Source of the DNA: Chalciporus piperatus
Lineage: Eukaryota > Basidiomycota > Agaricomycetes > Boletales > Boletaceae
Direction: 5' to 3'
Assembly (NCBI GenBank): GCA_038093975.1
Contig: JBBPTG010000182.1
Location: 1-48,610, forward strand
Length of the DNA: 48,610 bases
Shown here: positions 1 through 12,200 of the stretch, piece after piece
Numbering within the stretch: position 1 is the first letter of the stretch
Layout of the letters: every line of letters begins with the position of its first letter
Translations under genes and position numbers: made by a program
The notes under the pieces: generated by a model
Told to the model about the DNA's origin: nothing
The model's input: only the letters and a program-made list of their open reading frames with translations
Databases searched by the model: none

Positions 1-1023
1 TCGGGTTCTCACCCGATGCCGATATCCCGTCGGATCCTAGGCAGGAATATCAAAAGTTGGACTACAAAGTTGAGGACCTCCGAGCAGATACTGGTGCTTC
101 GGTATGTGCAATGATATGCAACTTCATATGGTGCTCTTCGATCGAACTTGTTCGCTGTTTGCCAGGTGGGGCTGTCAGAAGACCCGGCTGAGCTGCTTAT
201 GGGCCGCATGCGCTATCCGTCACTCTCCATCCATGGAATCAAAGGTGCCTTCGATCAAGATGGGCTGTTAACTATCATTCCTCACCAGATCAGTGGAAGG
301 TTCAGTCTCCGGTGAGCACCATCCGCCTACCTCGTCAAACGACGTCTCAGGGTCAATTGAATTCGGTCTATCTCCCTCCACACCACAGCCTTGTTCATCC
401 CCAGACGCCCGATATCATCATCCCGCTGGTCACCAACTTCCTGAATGCTGAATTTGCCAAGTTGGGATCGAAGAACGAAATGGAGGTCGCGTACGAGGGT
501 GGTGGCCTTCCTTGGGTGGGAAACAAAGATCACTGGAATTTCAAGGCCGCAGATGCTGCTACGCAGGTTCGTATGTCTTCTCCTGCTTTGGGTCTCAAGG
601 TACTGCGAAACACGTCTGTTGACTATTCACTTGGAAGACTGTCCATGGATCAAGTCTTGCACCTGACTATACCCGCGAGGGAGGATCTATACCTGTAGCT
701 CTCCTCTTCCAAAACGCGTTAAAGGCGAACGTGTTGCTGTTATCCATGGGAAGATCGGACGATGGTGCTCAGTAAGCATTTCCGTATTCTCCGATGCGCG
801 CGGCAATTCGAGTGTTCACATGTACTTGTCTGCAGTTCGTTGCGCGAAAAATTGGATGTCGATAACTATATCAAGGGGGTAAGATTACTTGACTGCTGTG
901 TATTGTTTTTTTTTTTGGATGCTGACGGGTTTTATTGCTTGCCATCGTGTTTAGACGAAGGTGTATGGATCGTACCTGTACAATCTCGCCACCGTCGAGT
1001 CCGAGTCCGCGTCGTCTTCCTAA
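1..1023 (+). CDS. Cys-Gly metallodipeptidase (M20 family, DUG1/CNDP-like), 3' part only
   Basis: This is the C-terminal part of an M20 zinc dipeptidase; the 5' part lies outside the window. Fungal DUG1-type enzymes cleave Cys-Gly in cytosolic glutathione breakdown, and that role is inferred from family. Exons read in one continuous frame: to 101, 166-311, 389-566, 638-771, 836-878, 955-1023, all with GT-AG introns. Visible family motifs are [10 protein letters not shown] in exon 2, [11 protein letters not shown] and [10 protein letters not shown] around the fourth intron, and a C-terminal [16 protein letters not shown]. The His of DDGAH is the zinc ligand position in this family. The protein ends in a Ser/Glu-rich tail at the stop codon at 1021. 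No frameshift is seen, so the gene looks functional. Confidence 0.88.
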
Positions 1024-1598
1024 GAGCCGCTTCCTGTCCGTTCATCTAAAAATGAGGTGAAGTGCTGGGAAGCAGGGGTAGGCGAGAGTCAAAGATTTTA
1101 GCATATTGAAAACGAGAATTACGACCAAGGCCTGTACATGCATAACACTGACCTGTATACCTACGAATCATACGGATTGATAACATTGTTGGATCATACA
1201 GTAGCATTGAGGTCTTTGGTGGGAAGGCCCGTTTCATCCGACGAGTCCATGTTGACTGCAACTCGCATCGATATTATATCGATGAAATCGCGCAACTCGT
1301 GGATCCATGCGATCGACCGTGGGGGCCACTCAGGCAACCAGGCTGCGGTGCAATCCAGTCTCGCCGGTCTCAACACCGTGGCGGACAATGTGTTGGAAGT
1401 CGGTGGTAAAGCTGGCTTGAGCTCAGTGGGCAGCCGGCCCGCCGCGGCCAGACTCAAGCCTTACATAACGGTGCCATAATACAAGTCCGAGTCCGAACCG
1501 AGTCGGCCTTACTACTTACTTACCACCACCCTGGCAGAGTTCTGTGTCCTGAGCTTGGCCATTGCCCTCAATCTTCGGTGACCCTCGCTGTCAAGGTC
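1024..1598. other. Intergenic region, no gene seen
   Basis: This stretch lies between the dipeptidase stop and the phosphatase start. Short open frames on both strands have no recognisable motif and no supporting splice pattern. It must hold the terminator of the upstream gene and the promoter of the downstream gene, but I see no clear TATA box or terminator to mark. Confidence 0.6.
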
Positions 1599-4575
1599 AT
1601 GAGCTCAGGCCACTACAAAGAGTACGACCCAGAGTCCGATGCACCGGGACTCGAATCACCCAACGACCATGCCAGCGAGCGAGTCGGTCTTCTCTCTGGT
1701 TCACAACATGTTTTGCCAAGTAACAACGCCGACCTTATCGACGAGGGTCGCCATTTGACCAGGCTTGGTGGCATAGCATGCAACTCGAGAAGATTTACCC
1801 TACCCCATCTGTTCGCGTCATTCGCGGGAGGTGTCCTTGCGTGTTTGGCAGTCCAGTTTTCCCTGTTCGGTGGGGGTTGCTATTCCTCTCTGGAACGAAT
1901 AGGAAGCCCGAGCCCGAGCACTGACAAAGTCGATGTTTACGCACCCCCATGGGTCGGATCTACTACGGTCCATAACTACCCGCCCCCTTCGCCCACCAAC
2001 GACCTTCCGGAGTTATTCCCCACCGAGTATGCCTTTTTCCTTCCATTATTGGACTTACTGGAACTATGTCTTGTTCATCTTCTAGCGTTGGATACCCTGG
2101 AAGCACTCCGACCGGTGCAGAACCTGCGCTCATCGTCACTGCCCCCTCGCAACCTATGCAAACGGGTGCTGCACAACTCGTTGCACCTGCGTACTCCTCT
2201 CTCCCTCAGGCCTCGTCCAGTCCTACAATACCCAAAGAACGTCCCTTCAACATTTTTCGTTCTTGGGGCAACCTCTCTCCTTGGTACAGCGTTCCACGTG
2301 GCGCGTTCGGCATTGATGAAGGCGCAGAGCCTCCGAAAGAATGCGAAATCAAAGGAGTCCACATCCTGCATAGACACGGGGCACGGTATCCTACCGCGTG
2401 GGGTATGTATCGCGGGGTGTTGGGGACACGGTGAAAACTGGCTTATTTCGTTGACGTCATGACCTCCCTAGTCAATTATGGTGGACCAGCCTCTCTTGCT
2501 AAGAAACTACACGAAAGTCCTGAGCAGTGGGATGCAACTGGGAGACTGTCGTTTTTGAATGACTGGTGAGTATATTTTCATCCTTGCGTGTGACTGCGCC
2601 AACGTTTGTAATGAACAGGACGTACAAGCTTGGTGAAGAAGGTTCGGTCCTCCGTTATCGTTCCTCATATCATGGCCTAACTGTCCCGTTTTCATTGTTT
2701 TCTCGTCCTTGGATTTGTTTGTACACCATACCCGACTACAGTCCTAACGCCCTTCGGAAGACAACAACTGTGTGAGTATTCGTTTTGCATGGTGTGACCG
2801 AACATCTCTCTGGTTGCTTTCATCTTTCCTGCAGAGGATTTCTGCGGGGTACTTCATTTTATCTCTTGGTTTGGTGTTTGATACTTGGCGAAGGTGTGGA
2901 CTGACGTGTCGTTCTGTTCGTCAGTTGACCTCGGTGTTTCGATGAGGTTGAAATATGGATTCTTGTTGGAGGTAAGTACGACCTTCTTCCCTTACCTTCT
3001 CGTCAGATCCGATGTCCGACGCTCCAAAGCTGAGTTATCGAGTGCTAACGCTAACGTGTCCGTGGATAGAACTTCACCGCCACGAACAGATTACCGGTAT
3101 TCAGGACTGAATCTCAGTGAGCTTATTTTCTCCAACGTTCACCCCTTTCCCCTGATCATGTCGCTACCCATCCCTTTTTCGTGCTCTTTGATTGAACCGG
3201 CACCACTCGATGTGATATCCCAATCCTTAAAGAGATCGAATGCACGCTTCTGCCGTCAACTTTGCATTAGGCTTCTTTGGTTGGCCCGTTGAGGGTAAGT
3301 ACGAAGAAGTGATCACGATTGAGGCAAGCAACGTGAGTTGTTTCTTGTATTTGTGGCGATGGCACTCCCGCTAAGGTTCACGACCGTATTGTCTAACTAT
3401 GTCTTCCCTTTTTTGCTAGTTCAACAATACCCTCGCTCCCTACGACACTTGTTCCAACGCAAACACGCATGGCAAGGCCGACCGTTCCTTGACTTATGTC
3501 AAAGAGTGGACTGGAAAATACTTGAGCGAGGCTAAAGAGCGATTGCAAGCCGACCTCAAGCCCACCGAAGGTGGAAAGGGATTCGAGTTAGATACCGAAG
3601 ATGTTTATCGAATGCAGCAGATGTGCGCTTATGAGGTGCGTATAACGTCCTTCGGGATATGGTCGTTGCCCCACCACGAATAATGACTCTGCGTTGTAGA
3701 CGGTTGCCCTGGGGTACTCCAAGTTTTGCGAACTGTTCACCGAGGATGAGTGGGAAGGGTTTAACTACGCGTAAGTGCTTGCATCGTTTGGCCAATTCGT
3801 GACAGCTTTTAACTTCAAATCTTTGGGGATGCCTGCAACTAGTTTGGATCTTTCCTTCTGGTATGACTCGGCCTTTGGTTCACCCGTCGGTCGTGTGCAA
3901 GGTGTAGGGTACCTTCAGGAGCTCATTTCGCGTCTCACCCATACTCCGATCGAAACCCATAATTCGAGCACAAACGCCACACTGCATGCAGACGATCGCA
4001 CCTGGCCACTTCACGACGTCTTGTACGTGGATGCAACGCACGAGGTGGTTGTGTTGAACGGTGAGTTGGATTCTCGTTGCTACGCCAACTCGATGTCCAT
4101 TCTCATCTATCAACAGTGCTCACGGCATTGAACCTGACGACACTGACTGCCTCGGGGCCACTGCCTGCTGACCACATCCCACTCAATCGCACATTCCGAG
4201 TGGCAGACCTCGCGCCCTTCTCTACCAACGTCCAATTCCAGTGTACGTTTCACCCTGTCGTTCTTCGTTGGCTCCTAGATGACACTTCATTTTCTGACAG
4301 TGCTTTCCTGTCCTGCTGACTTCGATCTTTCCTCTCGATCAGACACCGAGCCTTCGCATATCCGTATCGTCATCAACGATGGGCCAGTCCCGCTGACAGG
4401 CATCCGCGGGTGTCCACCGTCATCCTCTGGATTGTGTCCACTTTCGACGTTCATCGAGGTACAGAAGCAGACGATCCGGGAGACGGACTGGGGGTGGGGA
4501 TGTTATGGTGAGTGGGAGGTTCCCGAGGGAGATGAGTGGGACACCCTTGGGGGTTGGTATCCCAAGAGGGCGTGA
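1599..4575 (+). CDS. Histidine acid phosphatase (phytase-like), membrane-anchored
   Basis: Histidine acid phosphatases hydrolyse phosphomonoesters such as phytate through a phospho-histidine. The catalytic RHGARYP motif is at 2372-2392. Downstream blocks match the fungal phytase fold: FLNDWTYKLG, LTPFGRQQLFDLGV, the Cys-containing APYDTC block, DLSFWYDSAFGSPVGRVQG and IRIVINDGPVPL. The start is the ATG at 1599. The first residues are cytosolic and contain ERVGLL, an acidic dileucine signal; residues about 66-92 form one hydrophobic segment without a cleavage site, so I infer a type II anchor and possible vacuolar or endosomal routing. Introns start at 2027, 2402, 2566, 2641, 2772, 2972, 3118, 3333, 3636, 3771, 4061 and 4243. 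The proton-donor site reads ATHE rather than the usual HD. The 3' end is uncertain: a good donor at 4507 with an acceptor at 4638 would replace the tail and extend the frame to about 4855. Confidence 0.87.
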
Positions 4576-5164
4576 ATAGCGTAATAGTTCCAAGAGGTCA
4601 TCCTGTCGTAACAATTGATCTGTTGCTTTTTTGACAGCTGACGTCTCTGACACTTGTTCGATTGTTGAAACGTTGATTGTGGGTGCTGATGCCGATGTGT
4701 GTCTGATGTCCTGCCCAAACTGGCTCGACTTGCGCTCCAGGACAAGTCGTCGAGCGTTTGCTGATTATGGCCTTGTTCTCCGTATGGGACTCAATTGGTT
4801 ATACATGAGTGGGTGTCGTCGCTGGGCAACGATTCGTTGTCTGGATTTTTTTTGACATGCACAACGCTGGACCCACAGACTAGACGCCACCGGTACCGGA
4901 TCAATATAATTAATATGATGGTGTGAGATCACTTACTGCTCGTTCACGTTGCCGCCGATATATATGGGTCTTTCCAAGATCATATTAGAATCAAGTTTAG
5001 GTTCATCGCAAACACTGCTAATATACAGATGTGTACTTATTAGGATGGACAACTAAAAGGTAGAGTGGCTACAATCAGGTAAAACATGTCCGAGGTGGTG
5101 GAGAATCATGTATGTAGGGATAATTGTATGTAATAACTATAGGGAGAAGGAACTTGAACTCTGA
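4576..5164. other. Convergent intergenic region
   Basis: This region separates two converging genes. Its left part (to about 4855) stays open in the frame that an alternative last intron of the phosphatase would use. The remainder is AT-rich and contains no recognisable gene. Both 3' ends and their polyadenylation sites must lie here. Confidence 0.5.
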
Positions 5165-6537
5165 TTACTTACGGGAAGCCTGAGTCCTCGGCTTCTTCTT
5201 GGGCCGGGCCGTTTCCTCGGCGCTCCCTTTTCCCTCAGACTCTTCGGTGCGCGAGAGCAACTCGCTTCTACGGACAAATTCGAACGGCCCTTCCTCTCCT
5301 CCGTGCTCAAGCCTGCTGTGTCGAAGGGCTGCATCGTAACGACAAAAAGCCCTCCCACAGTTCTGGTATTTGCAGACGCACTTGAGCGGGTCATCGCTGC
5401 ATTTCGTCTGGATGAGGTGACGAAGGTGGTCCGACCCGCGACCAAAGGACTTGTTACACTTTTTACATCTGGAGGGTCCGTCGGACAGGTGCCCGATTGA
5501 CTTGTTACTACTCGAGCCTGACCCTGACCCTGAGGGTGCTTGATCATTTAGGTGCCGCGGTTGTGAACGTCGTTGTTGACGTTGTTGTTGGATCTGTTGG
5601 GGGCTCACAGACGCATGGTGTTCACTATTGTTATTGCCATCAGATTTGGAGGTAGGGTGATCCGCTTTGGCGGAGTCGTCCTCATGAGCAGGTACGATCC
5701 TAGAACGCTTCGACAAGCTGATCGCGGGGATATACCCGTCGTCCAGGGAACGATGCCGATGCCTCTGCACACGAGGGGGAATTTGCATGAAGGAAGAACT
5801 CGGATTGAAGAAGCCCGCTTCGTGAGAGGCACCCATTAGCGGAGATGGGGGCAGGGAAAGTGGCGACGACCACGGAGAAAGAGAACTGCACGTGCTCATC
5901 GAGGGTGACAGTAGAGACAAGGGGGAGAGTGTCAGATCCGAAAGAGTTTGCGGCGGGAGTGGCGCGTAAAGTTGGGGATTGTCATCTCGGGAAAATGATG
6001 GGGATGCGACAGGTAGGGTCCGGGTGCCAGGAGTGAGAACGATTGCAGGGATAATGTGTGGGGTGTACGCAGGTGGCTCGTGGTTCAACTGGAAGTCATA
6101 GATTTTACCTTCATCGTAGGAGGTGCTTTCGTAGGAGGTGCTTTCAATCATGTTTCCTCCGTTAGGAGGAGTGCTTGGCATCGGTGTCATGGTGGAAGGC
6201 GACCCCCCATCGGCAGTAAGAGTCGGGGAAAGTAGCAGCTGGACAAGGAACATTATCAGCGTCGATGTCTGCAAGAACATAGCGACTGGACCCACATCGG
6301 TAAAGGATACCCCCGTGTCCGGGGTAGAGATCAAGGACGAGGATGGCAAGTATGTGCCTAGCAATAACCCGATATCACCACTGTCTCTTTCCGCTGCACG
6401 GAAAAAATCGTCCAGCCCTTCGAATCTAAGTGGTCTGATGATGACATGAGCGCATGGATAATGGAACAAAGTCCGTCAACGTACATTTCGTCGAGTAAAT
6501 CGTCATCGAGAGGACTTGTCGAATAAAAGTTGTCCAT
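5165..6537 (-). CDS. C2H2/C2HC zinc-finger protein, probable transcription factor
   Basis: Two exons give about 440 residues. Exon 1 (6537-6485) begins MDNFYSTSPLDDDLLDE; the intron uses GTACGT and ends CAG, and exon 2 runs from 6434. Translation without splicing would start in another frame, so the spliced start is preferred. The protein is Ser/Pro-rich and acidic at the N terminus, has a short Gln stretch (QQIQQQRQQ), and then two zinc fingers: one with spacing C-x2-C-x12-H-x5-C, the next C-x4-C-x12-H-x4-H. A basic tail (RPKKKPR) resembles a nuclear localisation signal. The layout fits a DNA-binding regulator; no target can be inferred. The stop overlaps a GTAAGT donor sequence, so a further 3' exon is possible. 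Confidence 0.78.
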
Positions 6538-9258
6538 GACGATGGTTGTAGTACGAGGTGACAGTTTCAATTGTGGAGGGGCCTGAGGAATTTTGGCCTC
6601 CCTTCCCCGCGTCCGGGGATTCTTAATAGATCACGAACAAGATTGATTGATCATGTTTTGGTTTGAGGGTCCACAGTGCCTCTGAAAGCATGCACGCACT
6701 TACAAGGTTATTTCCGGGTGGTATAAAGCAGAAGTTGCTTCGCTGCCAGCATCTTCTTTTGGCTCTCGGAGATGTACGTTAGAGCAAAGCGCCGAGAAAT
6801 CTTTTTATTCCTCAAGAATCATGGCTTCCGACAGCGGGACGATTGAAATTGTGGCGCTGAGTTACTAGCCCACCTTTGGTCCCAGACACTGGAAAGGGCG
6901 GAATCTGGATGCAGAGTGGCTCACCAGTGCTGTACCACTACGGCCCTGTCAGGAAAAGTCGAGGGATTGAAGTTCTGATCAAACCGAGGATTCGACGGCC
7001 TCCCACCTACGACAGAATGATCCCGTCGTGCTGATCAAGATCCTCTGCCAGTGAGTCAATGCTTACCGGGGAAAGCGCCTTTCGACGCGGTTGTCCATGC
7101 GATGCCTGTGAGGATGCACAGGAATATCATGATAGTACAAGGACTTCAAAGATGGGCCAGGGGGAAGCAAGCGCTCGTTAATGACGTATTTTCAATCTCA
7201 GTTAGACGACGCGTCCGACGGGCCAGGAAGTGTGGGTCCCTGTAGGTCCAACTCCAGAGAGAAAAACAATAACATAGAAAATAGTATTGAACAAAAGGTG
7301 AGACAGCGCTTGATGGAATCTTATTCATACGGTTGCTTGTTCGGAAACTCATCCCCCTCAGCATGTGATTAATTTATTTTGTGCGCATCAAGAATAAGTT
7401 GTTCCCAGTGAATAATTAGCCGCAAGTCGGCAGTGGGTATGGATTGTGTACGAGTCTATGAGACCTTCTGATCATGACAACCATTTCTCCATAATATCAC
7501 ATTCAACTACTAGATTCCCGCCTTGCTTTTTCTTACCCATGATGATTTACACCGTGCTGTTCCGATAAACTGTTCAAAATGGCGACTAATTGCGGCACTC
7601 TTCCATCCTTCTATACATTACAAGAACCCCGTTTCCAATTCCATCATCTTGGAGGCGGCGACCGGAGCCAACGCCACTGGGGCGTCTACTGGATGGTCCA
7701 AGAGATCACAGGACGCTCGGATGGAATAAAATTGACGGGCGATAGTTGCAAAGAGGGCATTTCTACAAGGTGCCATGGCGGTAGGGCTGTGTACGGACTC
7801 CGGAGGCTGAAGTACTCGAGGCCCAGTGTTACTCGTGAAAATGTGTTCTGGGGCGTTTTTCAATGGGTTTGGTTAGAGGCTTTTAATTAGAGCCAATTTG
7901 GGTTGAGAGGTGAGTCGATACTATGAACTTGAATAGAAACGCTGACATGGAGACCGAACCAAAGACACAGGTACTTCCGTGGGTTCTTTGATCCCTTTCC
8001 AGATGGACGATAATGCTCTCGCGGTTTAGTTCCTCGTCGTTCAAGTTTGCTGTCGTCCGTCCGTTGTCCTCTCCGTGTCAGTGGCCCGGGCCTGAACAGC
8101 ATTGGCATATTGCAACGGGCACGAGGCTCCAGTGTAGATGGATTCACTGATTCAGTCGCTTTGATATACGATGGATCCAGTAAGGAGAGGCGGTGTTTGT
8201 TCAGCGCCCGCCAAGGCATACATATCCCCGCGGGTCGCGGGAGGCAAGTTGAAAATATACGCATCTACCAAGAAGGGAGACTTCATTTGGCAGTATGAAT
8301 CATGATGTGACTTGCTCCTGCGTCCCTGAGTAACAGTTTGACAGCACGCCATCGACCCCCACTGGCACGTGAAGTTGGCTTTCAGCGACGGATGTTATGG
8401 CTGTCAATGGTATTCCACGGAACACTGTCAAGATTCTTTTCTCTTGACTCGATATGCACCGCACGCCCGTGACGATATAGTCGGGACCAGAACTTGCGCC
8501 GCTACAGATTTGTAAGCCACTGGCAGATTCAAGTTCGCCCTCTGAGCTTCACCTTACATTGCATGAATGCACTGGCAAGGAGCTACCGTTTCAAGCTCAT
8601 TGTTTGGTCTCGCCAGTCGGCATGCCAGCCAGTGAGGGCTATACCCCATTCCGGTGGGGTCAGTGATAACCACCTGCAGTCATCGTGGAGTCGTCATCTT
8701 CTCAAGAGAGCTCGATGGTATCCGAGTCTCCGGTGTGGACGATCGTGGCGGGGGGAAAAGGCGAAAAGCAAAAGACCTGATCGGGTGCGATTTTTTCTCG
8801 ATGTGTCGTAACGTCGAGGTGGAGACCACCAGCGTCAGGTCGACAGCAACAAAACTTGAGAGGTAAGCAACCCACGGTTGTTTGTACGCCGTAACCACTG
8901 CCAGGCGACATCGTTATCCTTGCCCGGACCAGGCCTGGTCGATATGTATTTAAGGCGGCCTTTGTGATAACTCGAATAAGTGTGATTGAAGCCAAAGTTC
9001 ATCCATCACATGTCGCCCTCAATATCTCTCTTGGATTCAGGGGGGGTACTTCAGATGGGATATCGATCTGATTTCGCTCCCAGCGTTGCACGTATGTCGA
9101 GCATCGTTCTCTCGAGTCACTGAAACGATTACAGTCAAGCCTACAAGAGTAACAACTGAAATGTACCTCCCCTACACAGCTGGGCGTCGACATGCGACAA
9201 CAGCTCGCCGTAACTGCTCATTTTCCACCACCACTCGCGTTCCTCTCTACTCCTGGTC
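6538..9258. other. 2.7-kb region without a recognisable gene
   Basis: No open frame here exceeds about 125 codons. None of those present (for example at 7579-7890, 7887-8264, 8494-8811 and 8702-8995) shows a family motif or joins to others through plausible introns. I see no tRNA, no LTR and no obvious terminal repeat. It includes the 5' flank of the zinc-finger gene on its left and the 3' flank of the chitinase gene on its right. Confidence 0.55.
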
Positions 9259-12200
9259 CTAGAAATTGTTGATCCAGTTTATGAGATTCCCCGTCGCGAA
9301 GTTTACTATCTCCGTTTGGAGTTCCTGCCCCGATGCATCGTAGTTGAACGCAGTTGGATTCCGCGTGACGAAATCCGAGTAGCCGACAACAACCTGGGAG
9401 GTAATCTCAGCGACCTGGAATGTGTGAGCAGTCCAAACGTATCACATACAGGTACTAGCGTTGTAGTACTTCCTGCTGCGGCGTTCCACCATTGAAGCAT
9501 GTTGTTTATTCCTGACTGGATTTGTGTGTTGAACGTGTTGAGTTTTCCAACAACCCATGCATTGTATAGTGGTACGATAGTGCCAGTGTTGTCGACATTG
9601 CGCCTGCAACGAACGTGCTCTAGCACTATACTGTATGTGATGGGGAACGGAAGGCTCACCAAACATTGCGAATACAATTTGACGACCAGATAAAGCTGTC
9701 TCTCACTCTTGGATCATTCATGTAAGTCATGAGTCCGGATGTCTGAAGACCGTGGGTGATTTGACCGGGAGAGGAGAACACGACGGGCTTACTGCACGCA
9801 TGACGGACACCTTCTTGGAATATTTGTAACTAGCGAATGTGGTCTGTGTGAATATATTCTGGGGTATGAACGCCTTGAATATTTCGTCAGGTATCTACAA
9901 TAATCAAACAGTGACAAGCATACTCTGGCCTTGATCCCGTTGGCCCATGCTTCCAGCAAGGGCATATAAGGGCCGTTGGTCACTCCAAGCTGATTATTCG
10001 GGAGACACACGGCTAGTTGGTTTTGTATCTGTTAAAGTTTCCAATCTGGATCAGAAAAGCTCTCCTGCGGAGGACGCTTCCTTACTGTTGATTGAAGTAT
10101 ATTCGTGTTGACCCAGTTGCAGAATGTGTTCTGATTATTGGGCTGTCCTGGAGTCTGCCACAGCGTCAAGGAATAAAGCTGTCCGATGAATTGCGCAACT
10201 GAGCAGGGGAATTCGAGTCAGAACAACGTCGTTTTTAAGCAGAAAGAAGACGAACCAAGCTGGATCTCATAAATATGCTCCTTGGAGTATGTTTTCGAGG
10301 TGGCGTCGTCGGACTTGCCTCCGGTCGCATAAGACGGGTCAAGTGTGTCGGCCTTCTCAAGATCCCAATATTCGTTAGTGGCAGCTTTGTTGTATGGCAG
10401 CGCCTCGAATTTCAAGTTAGGACAATTTGGGATTTTCACCGTTCTCTGAGACACAATGAGCTGCGTGAGAGAATGAGAGCAGGATAAACATACGGCTAGT
10501 TCCTGCGGCTCGATGGCTTGATGTTACACAGTTAAGCATCTTGGAGTACGGGAGAAGGAATATGACTGGCTTACTTGCACGGCGTTCAATTCCATGACCC
10601 TCATCGTCGTCATCGAAGATGAGATCCCAGAGAGCATCATCCACTGTGTCGTCCCCGTTCGCATATTCCGGCTCGTCCACAACATCAATGCTTCGCCGTT
10701 CCACTGCATCCAGCAAATTTGTTGGCACTGCAAACATGACATTAAACACACACCGTGGACAACGAGGTTCGAGGGCAAAACCACATACAGTCCGAGTACA
10801 CGTCTCCATCCATGCCGGTTTCATTGACACCTTGGTTTCCTGGACAGAGTAGCGTTCCTGGGACTGTCGGTACTGCAGTGCTGGAGTCCCGCTTCGCGAT
10901 CCGCTCAGAAGGATCAATTGTGGAATGCTGGCTGACAGGGTAGATGTATCGTTCCTTGTCCCCGTTCCTCTCCGAGATGTACGCTGACGATTCCACGCCT
11001 GGAGGTCTTCGAATCGGAGTATCCAATAGCATAGGCAGGGTGCCGTCGGACATATCGCGCTTGGAAGTTCCTGAGCCAAGGGTCATGCACTGTTGAACAA
11101 GAGGTATCTCATTTTGATACAGAGGCCACGAGGCGCTAGCCCCCTCCCAATACAACAGACTATAGCAAGTATCATCAAATTATGTCACGCAAAAGATCTT
11201 GTGATGGAAACTCACTTGCCAGTAAGCCCCCCAGAACTTTGGAGTGTCAGTAGCGTCAGTCTCGTTCGGATGTGTAACACTCACAAATCAACCCCAACGT
11301 CTGGAAATCTATGTGTGAGTGAAAACATCTTGTGAAATTCGGAATGCAAGGCTTACAGGCGCTGTAACAAACTTCGGGTGTCTATAGACCAGATGCATGA
11401 TCTAATTGTTTGACCACACTTTCATGATCGCCACTTACCTGGACGAGTGAAGCTGAACCATTGAGGGAAACCCCAGCATACAAATCAGTCTGAACGTAGG
11501 CCTAAAGAGGAACCATTTCAGCTTCCTTTGTAATTCAACGCCGAAAGGTGCGGACCTGCGCGTCGACCAGTGCACCATTGAGGATGTTGATGCCAAGTTG
11601 GAGAGCCGGGACCAAGTGTAAGCTTACATCGCCTGAAGACCGTCAGCGGCGACGAGCCTTTATTCGAAGTTCACAGCTGACCTGCGAGCTCGACATTCAC
11701 ACCAAACTGAGTTGTTGGAGTACTACTCCGCCAAGTTGAACCAACGACATCCGTCGGTGTCGCAGTGAAGTTGTCCCCAACGTTTCCTAGCTGGATATTG
11801 ATCGAGGGGAATTGGAGCTCAGTAACCAATTCGAGAGTTCTATAGTCTATCCTGTCAAAAAGACGAGAGAGATCTTTGATGCATGACTTACGCGTCGATG
11901 GAGATCTCTCCGGAAACTATGCTGGTCAGGAAAGGCAATGATCAAATCGTTTTGAGACTCACGGTAACCGTTGATGACGAGGCTAGGACCTATGGTGATA
12001 AGGCCGGGACTGGAACGGCCGGGTAAGCTGGTACCTTGAAAGCTCGTAATTGACGGTTCACTCACTAGTAAAGTCCGGGGAAACCGAAGGACTAACAAAC
12101 CATGCAGGCATGAGCGCTCAGTTGTGCGACGGATCGGATTGCCATCATGTAAACTCACCGCAAACTGGATGTTTGAAGAGTCGTACTGCACCAGTGCCAC

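Noticed and set aside
1138..1479. Overlapping open frames on both strands between the first two genes
   Set aside because: Both frames are short and motif-free, and the region is the expected intergenic space.
4631..4855. A separate small gene after the phosphatase
   Set aside because: The frame is better explained as an optional last exon of the phosphatase or as non-coding. It has no independent start context or motif.
7579..8995. Several frames of 70-125 codons as possible small genes
   Set aside because: None has a recognisable motif, a consistent splice pattern or a neighbour frame to join to.
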